From NCBI RefSeq assembly GCF_024721015.1, contig NZ_JANAIF010000021.1, positions 1 through 62,921 on the forward strand: a DNA stretch of 62,921 nucleotides, given 5' to 3'. Source of the DNA: Xenorhabdus bovienii (GTDB taxonomy: Bacteria > Pseudomonadota > Gammaproteobacteria > Enterobacterales > Enterobacteriaceae). Positions 51,372 to 62,200 of the stretch are shown here, piece after piece; position 1 is the first letter of the stretch, and each line of letters begins with the position of its first letter. Below the pieces are notes generated by a model, which did not search any database, was not told where the DNA came from, and saw only the letters and a list, made by a program, of their open reading frames with translations. The position numbers and the translations under genes are program-made.

Positions 51372-53948
51372 ATGATTAATGAAGTAGAAGAGCTAAACAA
51401 AATTCAAAAAAAGGAACATTTCTGGAGGGGGTTTATCAATAACTGTAAACACCCGGAGTTTTCTAACTACTTTACTAAAAGTAACGATAATTCAGGTGTA
51501 GATAAGATTTACCTTTCAAGTGAAATATCTAAAAACTTGTTATCGATAGCCAACGGTTCTGATAAAAGATTAAGTGCATTACTTATCTCTTTAATCGGAT
51601 TTATCCAGTCGACAATGCTTCGTACTAATGAATCGGTCATTTTAACCACGAGCTATCATTGCGAGGACGAAAGCGCTGGCATGTTGTGTGTTCCAGTAAA
51701 GCTTATCTACGAGCAAACATTGATAGATTTAATAAAATCGACATCAAAAAGCATACAGGATGTTTTACCGTACGGGGTTAACTCTTTTACCTCTATTTTT
51801 GAAGGGGATGTTCAGTTCACTTCAGCAGTAATACTCAAAAACTGTCAGGGCGTTAATAAAGAAATAGAGGACTTTTCCTGTTCACAGTTTATTTTTGAGC
51901 ATGACGGCGAAAATATTTTTTGTGAGATTCATTCACTCTATGATGCCAACTATTATAACGAAATTATAAAGATGGTTGAGTTGTTGGTTCGGCAGATACG
52001 ATCTGAAAACCCGCTTTCTTCACTCAAACTATCAGAACCCTCTCACATAGACGTTGATAAAACAGTACCTGAAATAGAAAGCGGCTCTACGATCCCCGCT
52101 TTGTTTATGAAAAGAGTCAAGATGCATCCCACACGGATTGCTGTAACGGATGCGCACGCTTCTTTCAGCTATGCAGAGTTAGATGAACTGAGTAATCTTT
52201 TTGCATTTGAAATGTTAAAACAAGGCGTTGCAAAAAATGATACCGTCGGTATACATATGAAACGCTCATGTTCGGCCATTATTGTCATGCTGGCTGTTTT
52301 GAAAATTGGCGCCAAGTATTGCCCATTTGATGTAAATTGGCCGGTCAAACGGAAGATCTATGTTAAAGATACGGCCGCCATTAAATATCTGATTGTCTCT
52401 CATGACACGGCCTGTGAGCTCAGTGATTGTAATAGCATTATTTACGGATCGACTGACAGTACCACGAATACAAACCTAGACGCTGAATTTAACGACGCAG
52501 AGGCCGGTGATTCTGCTTACGTTATCTTCACTTCTGGCTCAACAGGCAATCCTAAGGGAGTGGAAGTTTCCCACGGAGCCGTCATCAACCTGGTGCAAGG
52601 GCTATACGAACGCGTCTATAAAAATTATTCAGGCTCTCTGAACGTATCGATGATCTCGGCATTGAGCTTTGACGCATCAGTACAACAGCTTTATCCATCG
52701 CTGTTACTGGGACATACCCTGCATATCGTGCCTGATGACATGAGGAGAGATGGGCGTAAAGTCGTTGAATTCTGGAATGAAAATAATATTCACATTGCTG
52801 ATTGTACGCCAACTCATCTCAGAATGATTCATACACAATTTAACGAGCAGGCCATTTGCTGTTCTGTGAATCACCTTATGATAGGTGGTGAATTACTGGA
52901 AAAACATAACTGGTATAACTTTGCAAAATGCTGGCAATCTGTTCCTAACGCATCTAATGCGTATGGCCCTACCGAGTGTTGTGTACAATCCACTTCGTTT
53001 GAATTTAATGACAGCCGTCAAATTCATACAACCACCATTCCCATTGGCTTTCCGATGCCAGGTGAAAAAGTCGTTTTGATTGATGATTTCTTGAGAATAT
53101 TACCTGAGGGCGCCATTGGGGAAATTGCTATTGCAGGACAGGGTCTCGCTAAAGGTTATATCAATAACCCAGAATTAACCGCTCAAAAGTTTGTCATGAT
53201 TGACGGAGAAAGGTATTACAGAACAGGTGACCTGGCTCAATATGTTGGAGACGTGGGTTTAGTCTATCTCGGTCGTTTAGACAACCAGGTAAAAATTAAC
53301 GGTTATCGCATTGAATTAGGTGAAATAGAAATAGCTATTCAACAAGTGATGACTGAACTCAGTAGCACAAATCAATTTGATGCAAAGCCAATCTGCGATG
53401 TCTTTGTAACCGTTAACTCTCAAGACTCAGATAATAAATTCCTCGTGGCTTACCTATATAGCAATATTGAATTTATTAGTGATGATATTAAATCAGCACT
53501 TGCTGAACGGCTGCCAGATTATATGGTTCCGGCCTATTTTATTCAGCTTGAAGAGTTCCCGCAAAATAGCAGCGGTAAAATTGATATAGCCAGATTACCA
53601 GACCCCAGTAACTTTATCGTCAACAAGAGAGTAATTCCTTGCAGTAATGAAACAGAAGAGAAAATACTGGGGCTGTGGTCTGAAATATTAAATACAAAAA
53701 AAGAAAATATAAGCTCATGTGACAATTTCTTTGACTTGGGCGGTTCTTCATTTAAGTTAGTTCAACTTAGTCTAAGTTTAGGTGAACTCTTTAATAAAGA
53801 AATTGAAGTTGTTGATTTATTCCAATACACAACCATAAAACAGCAGGCAAAATTAATCGATAACAACGGAGAAAATGACAATATTGTCATCTCGGAAGAT
53901 CACTCAGTTGAACAATTTGATGAAGCTTTGAAAATGTTTGGTAATTAA
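51372..53948 (+). CDS. NRPS: partial C domain - A - PCP
   Basis: In this 858-residue protein the first ~220 residues look like only the C-terminal lobe of a condensation domain: they begin near a K-E-H-F-W-R-G-F segment and no H-H-x-x-x-D-G is present. The A domain 240-720 contains F-T-S-G-S-T-G-N-P-K-G. The specificity residues read D-A-Q-D-M-G-A-V-Q-K, closest in my memory to glutamine-type codes (about 7 of 10), so substrate is uncertain. PCP Ser793 is in L-G-G-S-S-F. Because its own C domain is incomplete, it probably receives the chain through the terminal C domain of the hybrid protein encoded at 40415-46189. The start has a weak ribosome-binding site. Confidence 0.9.
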   Translation: MINEVEELNKIQKKEHFWRGFINNCKHPEFSNYFTKSNDNSGVDKIYLSSEISKNLLSIANGSDKRLSALLISLIGFIQSTMLRTNESVILTTSYHCEDESAGMLCVPVKLIYEQTLIDLIKSTSKSIQDVLPYGVNSFTSIFEGDVQFTSAVILKNCQGVNKEIEDFSCSQFIFEHDGENIFCEIHSLYDANYYNEIIKMVELLVRQIRSENPLSSLKLSEPSHIDVDKTVPEIESGSTIPALFMKRVKMHPTRIAVTDAHASFSYAELDELSNLFAFEMLKQGVAKNDTVGIHMKRSCSAIIVMLAVLKIGAKYCPFDVNWPVKRKIYVKDTAAIKYLIVSHDTACELSDCNSIIYGSTDSTTNTNLDAEFNDAEAGDSAYVIFTSGSTGNPKGVEVSHGAVINLVQGLYERVYKNYSGSLNVSMISALSFDASVQQLYPSLLLGHTLHIVPDDMRRDGRKVVEFWNENNIHIADCTPTHLRMIHTQFNEQAICCSVNHLMIGGELLEKHNWYNFAKCWQSVPNASNAYGPTECCVQSTSFEFNDSRQIHTTTIPIGFPMPGEKVVLIDDFLRILPEGAIGEIAIAGQGLAKGYINNPELTAQKFVMIDGERYYRTGDLAQYVGDVGLVYLGRLDNQVKINGYRIELGEIEIAIQQVMTELSSTNQFDAKPICDVFVTVNSQDSDNKFLVAYLYSNIEFISDDIKSALAERLPDYMVPAYFIQLEEFPQNSSGKIDIARLPDPSNFIVNKRVIPCSNETEEKILGLWSEILNTKKENISSCDNFFDLGGSSFKLVQLSLSLGELFNKEIEVVDLFQYTTIKQQAKLIDNNGENDNIVISEDHSVEQFDEALKMFGN

Positions 53949-53991
53949 CTTCTTTAAACATTTATTAAAAATAGAAATTTAACAACTTCGC

Positions 53992-54035
53992 CAGCCGTTT
54001 ATCAGCTTAGTGTTGTTCAGGCATATAAACGGTTG
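53992..54035 (+). terminator. Hairpin before the last PKS gene
   Basis: CAGCCGTTTAT (53992-54002) pairs with ATAAACGGTTG (54025-54035), with one G-T wobble and a 22-base loop, in the gap between the A-PCP gene and the final PKS gene. No T-run follows directly. Confidence 0.45.
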
Positions 54036-54063
54036 TTATCGCATTAACAGAGATTAACAAATC

Positions 54064-57000
54064 ATGAGTCAACGAGAAAATCTGAATAATAAGTCACATC
54101 AGGATCTGACAGGTCTTGAAATAGCCATTGTTGGTGTTTCATGCCGGTTTCCAAATAGCCCAACGATTGAAAGCTTTTGGAAAAACTGTCTCGAGGGCAA
54201 TGATTGTATCACCCGGTTTTCCGACGAAATTCTTGCAAAAAATGGGGTTCCCAAGAAGGATTATTCCAGCAATAACTATGTCAATGCCAAGGGGGTGATC
54301 GATAAACCCATGGCATTCGACGCGGATTTTTTTAATTACAACAAACGAGAAGCTGAGTTTCTTGAGCCTCAGATACGTAAATTGCACGAATGTGGCTTTG
54401 AAGCATTAGGTTCTGCCGGCTTGGTTCCTGCGGTTTACGCCGGTAAAGTGGGTTGTTATTTAACCGCGAGTGCCCAGTTGCAATGGCAGATGGCCGCTTA
54501 TGAGGAATGCGAACAAGATGGCGCCAGTCTGTTTTCGGCATTTAATTTAGTTGAGAAAGATTTTGCAGCAACGCGTTTAGCCTACAAGTTAGGCTTAACC
54601 GGGCCAGCGGTTTCATTACAAACTGCGTGTTCTTCTTCATTAACCGCCATACATATGGCGGCCCGCGCCTTGTTACTCGGTGAATGTCAAATGGTTTTGG
54701 TTGCGGCTGCGGCACTGGTAACACCAAATCAACAGGGGTATTTATATCAGGATGGCATGATCACGTCGCCAGAAGGCGTTTGCCGGCCATTTGATGAAAA
54801 GGCTAACGGCACTGTGGGCGGGGAGGGGATTGGTGCGGTTGTTCTGCAACCGTTGAAACAGGCTCTTGCAGATAAGCGCCCCATACTGGCTTTGATTAAA
54901 GGTACTGCGATAAACAATGATGGTGCGAGAAAAGTCGGTTATACCGCCCCGAGTATTGAAGGACAGGCCGATGTCATTAGCAGTGCAATTAAAATGTCCA
55001 AGATTGACCCGGAGTCGATTTCATATATTGAGGCGCATGGCACGGCAACTAAGCTAGGTGATCCGATTGAAATTTCAGCGTTAAAGAAGGCATTTCCTGG
55101 CTGTCCAGCGAAAAGCATTGCCATAGGTTCAGTAAAATCTATTGTCGGGCATTTAGATAGCGCAGCGGGTATGGCAGGTTTAATAAAAACGGCTTTAATG
55201 TTGAAAAATAAAATGCTGTGTGCAAATCAGTATTTTACCAACCCTAATCCTCAGATAAAGCTTGAGTCATCCCCCTTTTATATCAATCAAAATAGCCAGG
55301 AATGGGTGAGTCAATCAATTAGAAGAGCGGGAGTGAGTTCTTTTGGTATTGGGGGGACTAATGCCCATATCGTGCTGGAAGAATCATTATTTCAGCCTTC
55401 AGGATCGGAACCCGCGGAACGTCTGACGCTCTTACCTCTATCGGCAAAAAATGAATCAAGCTTGGCGATGATGGAAAAAGCGCTGCTTGATAGGCTGGCA
55501 GATAAAAAAGACACATTGTCTGATATCGCTTATACCCTGCAAAATGGCAGGGAATACTTTAGCCACAGGTCAGTATTAATTTGTTCAGAAAGTCAGGGAT
55601 CCTATTGTGAATCTGACTTTATCCGCGGAAAAGTGGAATACACCGGCAAGAAAATCATTTTCTTATATCCGGGGCAGGGCACACAATATCAGGGTATGGC
55701 TTATGGTCTGTATCAGCATGAAAAAACATTTAAAGATAGCATCCATCAGTGCCTGCATTTGTTACCAGAAGACCAACAAAAAGAGTTAACTGACTTTTTT
55801 ATCGGCGCTTCGGAACAAAATGACGCCTCTTCCGAAATCACTCAGCTTGCGATATTCGTTGTTGAGTATGCAACAACAAGACTGCTTGAGAGTAAAGGTT
55901 TTAAACCTTATGCCTTACTCGGACATAGTTTGGGTGAGTATGTCGCAGCAACTGTATCTGGCGTATTTTCATTAGATGATGCTCTGCATTTGGTCAGCCA
56001 GCGAGCAAGGTTAATGCAAAGAATGTCACCGGGAACGATGCTCAGCGTGCCATTGGGAATGGAGAAACTGCAAGATTACTTAGATGACACACTTGAAGTC
56101 GCGGCAATCAATGGAAGAGAATCCATCGTGGTATCAGGCGCTCTCGCAGATATTGAAAGACTGGAGTCGCTGCTGCAAAACGCGGGGATTATTTGCCGAA
56201 GATTAAAGACATCGCATGCTTTCCATTCCAGGACGATTGATGAGATCCAAACGGAATACGCTGAGACATTAAGTACAATCAACTTCAGTAAACCCTACAT
56301 CCCCGTCCTTTCGAACTTAACAGGGACTTGGCATAGTGAAGAAGAGATTATGCAGCCCGATTACTGGCTGTCGCATCAACGGCAGAAGGTGGATTTCTTA
56401 GGGTGCTTAGAAACACTGTCTGAGTCTAATGATCTCATTTTTATTGAGGTCGGCCCTGGAAACACCTTATCCAGTTTCACTCAAAAATACTTTCAAAGTA
56501 AAAACGAAAATAAACCTCTCGTCGTTAACGCACTTAGGCACCCTAAGTTGCCAGAAGATGACCAAGAATATTTTTACGGTCAACTGGCAAAAATAGGCTG
56601 CGCCAGCAATGAAATATATTGGCAAAATATCAATCAGCAAAAAGGCAACCTTATTCATTTGCCTGTATATCAATTCTCACAGACAGAATACAGTAAGATA
56701 AGAGACAGGCTTATTTCAGGCCCGAATAAAAAACGTCATTCTGTCGATCCTGACCAAAGCTCTACCTATCTGCCGGGCTGGCAACGTGAAGTTAATTTTC
56801 AAACGGAAGAAGTTAAGCAAAGCCAAAGCGTTTTCTTACTTTGTCCTCGAACGGCCGAACCTAATCGTCGTACATTAGCTAAAGTATTATGGCCTGATAG
56901 CGACGTGTTTTTTATTGATGAATTAGATAAATTAGCCTCACTCAAGGTGACGGCTGAATGCACTTTCGTGCTTATTCCAGATCAAAGAGAATTCAGCACC

Positions 57001-58527
57001 GATCCTATTGAACATTATTTGCAATGGGTGGATAGCCTTAGAACTCTATTATCTTCGATACCTTTGCAATCCATGCGGTTTATTCTCTTTACACCCGAAA
57101 TTGAAAATGTATTGGGATATGAACAAGCTTTACCCGCCATTTCATTATTAAAAGGCTTGGTATGGTCTATTCCGCTTGAATACCAAAAACATCAAGCGAT
57201 GCAGATAGATTTCGCTATGCAGGATTTGGCTGACAATAACAAATTGAAGGCACTAATACGGACAATTGCAAGTTCAGATAAATACCGTCAGGCTGCAATA
57301 CGGCACGGTCAGTTGTGGATACCGGAATTTAAACCATTACCAGCCCATCAATTAGTTCATGTTAATAAATGCCATGAATTAAATGTGGGTGGCTTGGTAT
57401 TCATTAGCGGCGGGTTAGGTGGAATAGGTTTAAAGATGGCAGAATCTTTGGCCGACCAATATAAAGCACGCCTGATTTTAGCCTCTCGCTCTGAGTTCCC
57501 TGACAGATCCAAATGGGAAGCCATTAAAAATGACCCGACAAAAGTGGAAACGGCTAGCAAGATCGCGAGCATTGAGAGGATAGAACAACTTGGGGGTGAG
57601 GTTCACATCCATCAAGTTGATGTTTCCTGTAAAACAGCCCTTCATGTGTTGCTCACCGCTATTGAGAGCGAATTAGGGAAGTTTAGCATGGTGATTCATT
57701 CCGCAGGTTCTGATGCCGGAGCATTAATCATGCAACCCGATCTCGCTCTTCACCGTGAGATCATGGCAGCGAAAGTCACAGGGGCAGACAATCTCATCTC
57801 TTATTTTAGCGATAAGGATCTCCGTTCTATGCTGTTTTGCTCTTCTTTACTGTCATATCACGGAGCGTCAGGACAATCGGCTTATGTGGCGGCGAATGCC
57901 TATCTGGATGCGCTTACAGATAATCAGGAATCTCCTTTTAGAATTCATTCAATCGCTTGGGATCGATGGTTAGAAGTTGGGATGGCCGCTAAGAATATTC
58001 AAGATAGCAACGAAACTATAGGTTTGACCAATCAAGAGGGTCAGGCGCTATTTCTTCAGGCAATAGCTTATTACCCTGAAAGAATGGCGGTGTCCGTGTT
58101 GCCTATAAACAAGCGATTGCAGGAAAGCGAACGTTCAAAAGTACGGGTTAAAAGCGGCCCCGCAGAGAAGGCAATTTTAGAGGCTAAGACATCAGTAAAA
58201 CAAACAATCTTAGAGGTATTGAAACATCAATTGGGTTTATCCGAAATTGATGAGCGTGCCAGATTCTTCGATTTAGGGGCAACATCACTCGATATAGTTC
58301 AAATCAATGAAAGACTAAAGCAAAAATTAAATGCCGATATTCCAATTGCTATGATGTTTACCTACAGCTCGGTGATTAAACTTGAAGGGGCATTGCGGCC
58401 TGTACTCAACAAAGAGGATCATTTATCGGAAGATAAAATAGACGATCTGCAATCCGGGGGAAGAAATTTGGCTAAAAATCGGATGAATAAACGACTTAAA
58501 AGACAGGCTCCATTGAAGAACGAATAA
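54064..58527 (+). CDS. Type I PKS module KS-AT-KR-ACP
   Basis: This 1487-residue protein has KS 18-445 (Cys189, His325, His363; the usual S-N-I-G-H reads S-I-V-G-H), AT 535-830 with Ser622 in G-H-S-L-G-E and H-A-F-H at 718-721 (malonyl type), KR 1105-1300 (G-G-L-G-G-I-G; Tyr1274, Asn1278 present) and ACP 1375-1445 (Ser1408). The protein ends in a basic tail after the ACP (R-M-N-K-R-L-K-R-Q) that may dock to the next synthase. No release domain follows. It is the last gene of the cluster, and its product should still be passed on. The 3419-residue synthase, which ends in the BtrH-like domain, is the likely acceptor. Confidence 0.93.
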   Translation: MSQRENLNNKSHQDLTGLEIAIVGVSCRFPNSPTIESFWKNCLEGNDCITRFSDEILAKNGVPKKDYSSNNYVNAKGVIDKPMAFDADFFNYNKREAEFLEPQIRKLHECGFEALGSAGLVPAVYAGKVGCYLTASAQLQWQMAAYEECEQDGASLFSAFNLVEKDFAATRLAYKLGLTGPAVSLQTACSSSLTAIHMAARALLLGECQMVLVAAAALVTPNQQGYLYQDGMITSPEGVCRPFDEKANGTVGGEGIGAVVLQPLKQALADKRPILALIKGTAINNDGARKVGYTAPSIEGQADVISSAIKMSKIDPESISYIEAHGTATKLGDPIEISALKKAFPGCPAKSIAIGSVKSIVGHLDSAAGMAGLIKTALMLKNKMLCANQYFTNPNPQIKLESSPFYINQNSQEWVSQSIRRAGVSSFGIGGTNAHIVLEESLFQPSGSEPAERLTLLPLSAKNESSLAMMEKALLDRLADKKDTLSDIAYTLQNGREYFSHRSVLICSESQGSYCESDFIRGKVEYTGKKIIFLYPGQGTQYQGMAYGLYQHEKTFKDSIHQCLHLLPEDQQKELTDFFIGASEQNDASSEITQLAIFVVEYATTRLLESKGFKPYALLGHSLGEYVAATVSGVFSLDDALHLVSQRARLMQRMSPGTMLSVPLGMEKLQDYLDDTLEVAAINGRESIVVSGALADIERLESLLQNAGIICRRLKTSHAFHSRTIDEIQTEYAETLSTINFSKPYIPVLSNLTGTWHSEEEIMQPDYWLSHQRQKVDFLGCLETLSESNDLIFIEVGPGNTLSSFTQKYFQSKNENKPLVVNALRHPKLPEDDQEYFYGQLAKIGCASNEIYWQNINQQKGNLIHLPVYQFSQTEYSKIRDRLISGPNKKRHSVDPDQSSTYLPGWQREVNFQTEEVKQSQSVFLLCPRTAEPNRRTLAKVLWPDSDVFFIDELDKLASLKVTAECTFVLIPDQREFSTDPIEHYLQWVDSLRTLLSSIPLQSMRFILFTPEIENVLGYEQALPAISLLKGLVWSIPLEYQKHQAMQIDFAMQDLADNNKLKALIRTIASSDKYRQAAIRHGQLWIPEFKPLPAHQLVHVNKCHELNVGGLVFISGGLGGIGLKMAESLADQYKARLILASRSEFPDRSKWEAIKNDPTKVETASKIASIERIEQLGGEVHIHQVDVSCKTALHVLLTAIESELGKFSMVIHSAGSDAGALIMQPDLALHREIMAAKVTGADNLISYFSDKDLRSMLFCSSLLSYHGASGQSAYVAANAYLDALTDNQESPFRIHSIAWDRWLEVGMAAKNIQDSNETIGLTNQEGQALFLQAIAYYPERMAVSVLPINKRLQESERSKVRVKSGPAEKAILEAKTSVKQTILEVLKHQLGLSEIDERARFFDLGATSLDIVQINERLKQKLNADIPIAMMFTYSSVIKLEGALRPVLNKEDHLSEDKIDDLQSGGRNLAKNRMNKRLKRQAPLKNE

Positions 58528-59206
58528 ATTCAGTTGCTGTTCCTAATTGTTTGTTTCCTTGAAGTAGGCATCCCCGCCCTTTAACCGTAGTGATAAGCCC
58601 GTCAGAATGGCGGGCGTGCTTCCACGTTGTAAGCGTCATACCCGCACACAGGCCATACTTGTAATTAAAAGCCAGCAGTAACACTGCACTGGCATTGCGT
58701 TGCAACTATGGCTCCACATCATGACACGCCCCTCTTCTCTGCTGTTTGGTCAGTTGAATCAAATGGGGGAGATACTCTCTCGCATCACCCCAATCACCAA
58801 GAACAACTTTCCTACAGAAAAGGTGACATAAGACTACTATTTGTTAATGGTAAGTTAAAATATATGTATAAAAATGGATAACAGATTGTGGCATGTTATT
58901 AAGCATCATCGGCAGTGCTGATGAAATGTATTCAAGGCAGTCAATGTCGCGGTTTTGATCATAATCCATATTCCTTTTTACCGTTTTAGCCTGCTCCTGC
59001 TTTCAGGAAACGATCCCCGCGATGGCGTTAACCCGTCAACGTTAACACAGGTTACGGCCTGCACTTAGCCAGAAAATATTAGATAAAACTCCGCGGTATT
59101 GTCCGTGGTCAACCGTTTTTCCTGTGAAAAAACCGGTCGCTGGCGGCTGTCTTGCACATTGCTCATAAATGATATTTTTGCAAATTAACAATGGATGGTA
59201 ACTGAG
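58528..59206. other. Intergenic region after the cluster
   Basis: About 680 bases between the last PKS and the autotransporter. Several short frames exist, none with a family I recognise. An imperfect GC-rich hairpin around 58590-58612 could terminate or shield the cluster transcript. The base composition rises towards the autotransporter gene, which fits a border between the low-GC island and older sequence. Confidence 0.4.
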
Positions 59207-62200
59207 ATGAATAAGCGATACAGAATATTCCAGCAGACTCCGGTTGCTGGGCGTTTGCCAGTCAAAACCCAGCCACGTGTCCTTTGCCGCGCCGTGGCCT
59301 GCTGTCTGGCTGCTGTCAGCGCCAGTGCATTTGCGGGGAGTTATAATGATCCTGGTCAGTTAAATAATCCTGCCAGCTGGCGCACCAGTGAATTCCGTGC
59401 TGACTGGGGGCTTGGCGCGATTCACGCAGAGGAAGCTTATGCCCGCGGCTACACCGGTAAGGGGATCAAACTAGGAATATTCGATCAGCCGGTTTATGCC
59501 AAGCACCCTGAATTTATGAGCCCGGATAAGGTGATCACCCTTGTTACCTCGGGGATCCGTGAATATACCGATCCCTATATTAAAGTGAAAAAAGGGGATA
59601 AATTTGATTACGATGGCACACCGACCATAGGTTCATCCGGTAAGCTGGGGGCGCACGGCACTCACGTTGGCGGTACCGCGGCCGGTATCCGGGATGGCGA
59701 GAAGATGCATGGCGTGGCCTATAATGCACAAATCATCAGTGCCGACAATGGCGATCCTGGCCCTGAAGACGGTATCGTATTAGGTAATGATGGTGGCGTG
59801 TATCAGGCCGGCTGGAATGCGCTGATAGAGAGTGGCGCCCGTATTATTAACAATAGCTGGGCGATTGGAATTACCAAAAAATTTGCAGTGGGAGGGTATA
59901 ACCCAGCCTATCCGCACTTTACTGTAGCAGACGCCCAGAAGCAGTTTGATGAAATTAAATTGATTCTAGGGACAAAACCGGGTGGTGCGTATCAGGGCGC
60001 AATTGATGCCGCCCGTAGGGGGATTGTGACGATTTTTGCTGCCGGTAACGATGGCAATCTAAATAATCCGGATGCCATGTCTGGTTTGGCTTGGTTTGTC
60101 CCGGAGATCGCACCGAACTGGCTGACGGTTGCCAGCTTGCAGCAGGATCTTAAGAGCACTAACAGTGTGCCTTATTCCATCAGCGATTTCTCCTCTCGAT
60201 GCGGCTATACCGCCAGTTTATGTGTTAGCGCGCCCGGCAGTCAGATCTACAGCGCAATCATCAGTGGAACTGGCATAGATAATCTGACGACAGGCTACGC
60301 TAACTACAACGGGACTTCTATGGCCGCTCCTCATGCTGCCGGTAGTATTGCCGTGTTGATGGAACGTTTCCCGTACATGACGGGTGAGCAGATCGCGTCC
60401 GTGCTTCGCACTACTGCCACCGACATGGGTGAACCGGGTATTGATGCGCTTTACGGCTGGGGGATGATTAATCTAGGCAAAGCGATACACGGCCCCGGTA
60501 TGTTCTATACCGAAGAAGACATTCCACAGGCTCTCCGTATCCCTGATCCTGACGGTGTGGCCTATGGCAATAGCCAGTTTATTGCGGATATTTCCGGTAT
60601 CGGATCTGTACTTGATAAGGGCAAACCGACCGAGCGTATCTGCGATAGCCAGCAGTGTGCGCAGGATACCTGGAGCAATGATATCAGCGGTCACGGTGGA
60701 CTCACCAAGCAGGGGAGCGGAGCGCTTATTCTTACCGGTCAGAATACCTATTCAGGGCCAACGTTGGTCAGACAGGGGCTATTAGGTATCAGCGGTGAAC
60801 TGACTTCCTCAGTCTCAGTACTGGAGAGCGGCGTTCTCGGTGGTAATGGCACCCTTGGCGCACTCAGTGTGCAACGCGGTGGTACGGTTGCACCGGGTAA
60901 CTCTGTCGGCACTCTCAGCGTTTCCCGCGACGTTGCTTTTGAAGCAGGTTCTCATTACGCCGTTGAAATCGCTGCTGACGGACGCAGTGATCATATTCAG
61001 GCGGCTGGCAGTGCACAGCTTCGCGGCGGTGACGTTTCCGTTTCCCTCGAAAACAGCGCTAATCTTCTTTCCCGCAATGAGGTACGCAGTTTAATTGGTC
61101 AACAGTACCGTATCCTCAGCGCAAAACAGGGCATCAACGGCCGTTTTGATCAGGTCGCACCGAACTACTTCTTCCTTGGTACCAGCCTGTCGTATCAACC
61201 TGCTGAGGTCACGCTCCATGTCGGGCGTAATAATACCGCCTTTGCGGATGTGGCTAAAACGCCAAACGAGCGCGCTGTGGCCGCAGCAGCGGATACACTC
61301 AGTGTTGGTAATCCGGTTTACGAGAGTATCCTGAGCTTTACTTCTGCGGATCAAGCTCGTCAGGCCTTTAGTCGGCTTGATGGGCAGATCCATGCTGATA
61401 TTGCCTCCTCGCTGGTCAATGACAGCCGTTATCTGCGTGATACTCTGAATACTCGTCTAAGCCAGGCCGAAGGCCGTGCTTCATCGTCCGATATCCGCGA
61501 AGATGATAACGGCGCATGGGCACGTCTGCTCGGTGCATGGAATCACGCCTCGGGTACGAATAACAGTACGGGTTATCAGGCTTCCACTTACGGCGTACTG
61601 CTCGGATTTGATGCGCCTACTGATGCTTACAGTCGCCTGGGTATCGCGACCGGCTACACCCGTACCTCTCTCGATGGTGGCTACGACTCCAATGCTGACA
61701 GCAATAACTACCACCTTGCCCTCTACGGTGACCGTCAGTTCGGTGATCTGGCATTGCGTGCCGGCGGTGGATACACTTGGCATCGCATTGACACCCATCG
61801 TTCCGTTAGCTACGGCAGCCAGTTCGATAGTCAGAGTGCTAAATACAGTGGCCGCACGGCACAGTTGTTCGCAGAAACTGCGTACAATCTGCCCGCCGGA
61901 TCGGTTAACTTTGAGCCATTCGTGAATCTCGCCTATGTCGGCTTCCGTAATGATGGCATTAACGAGAATGGTGCGGCAGCGGCGCTCCACGGTGATAAAC
62001 AGCACACCGAGGCCAAGCTCTCCACGCTGGGACTACGTGCGAACCACAGTTGGCAGGCAATGGGAGGAACTTCGGTTGCTCTACAGGGTGAATTAGGCTG
62101 GCAGCATCAGTATGGTGATCGTGAACGGGCTACTAGCCTGGCGTTTCGCGGCAGCGACACCAGTTTTGTGACCCGCAGTGTTCCGGTTTCTCGCGATGGC

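Larger units (their letters stand above)
18930..58527 (+). other. Hybrid PKS/NRPS biosynthetic gene cluster with prodrug-activation logic
   Basis: All genes from the hydroxymalonyl-ACP set to the last PKS lie on the plus strand with mostly short gaps. Five ketosynthases, four acyltransferases, three ketoreductases and three adenylation domains are visible. They sit with a MATE exporter, a ClbP-type peptidase, a type II thioesterase and a GNAT enzyme. The combination of a C-A(Asn)-PCP-E starter, MATE pump and membrane peptidase is the hallmark of N-acyl-D-Asn prodrug systems (colibactin, xenocoumacin, zwittermicin). A tentative chain order is 35931, 40415, 51372, 47410, 54064, 22465, based on domain ends; this order is inference. 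Confidence 0.9.

Noticed and set aside
22282..58527. Trans-AT PKS type
   Set aside because: Four of five KS modules have their own AT; only the first module of the large PKS lacks one, and no discrete AT gene is in the window.
18930..58527. Xenocoumacin or colibactin cluster itself
   Set aside because: Gene order, number of PKS modules, the second Asn module and the BtrH-like end do not fit either pathway as I know them.
54064..58527. Thioesterase or reductase release domain at the end of the last PKS
   Set aside because: After ACP Ser1408 only a short basic tail remains.
58496..58705. Minus-strand frame of 69 codons after the last PKS, considered as the tail of an IS200/IS605 OrfB
   Set aside because: It starts from TTG, only a vague R-N-A-S resemblance was seen, and no zinc-finger cysteines or upstream body are present.
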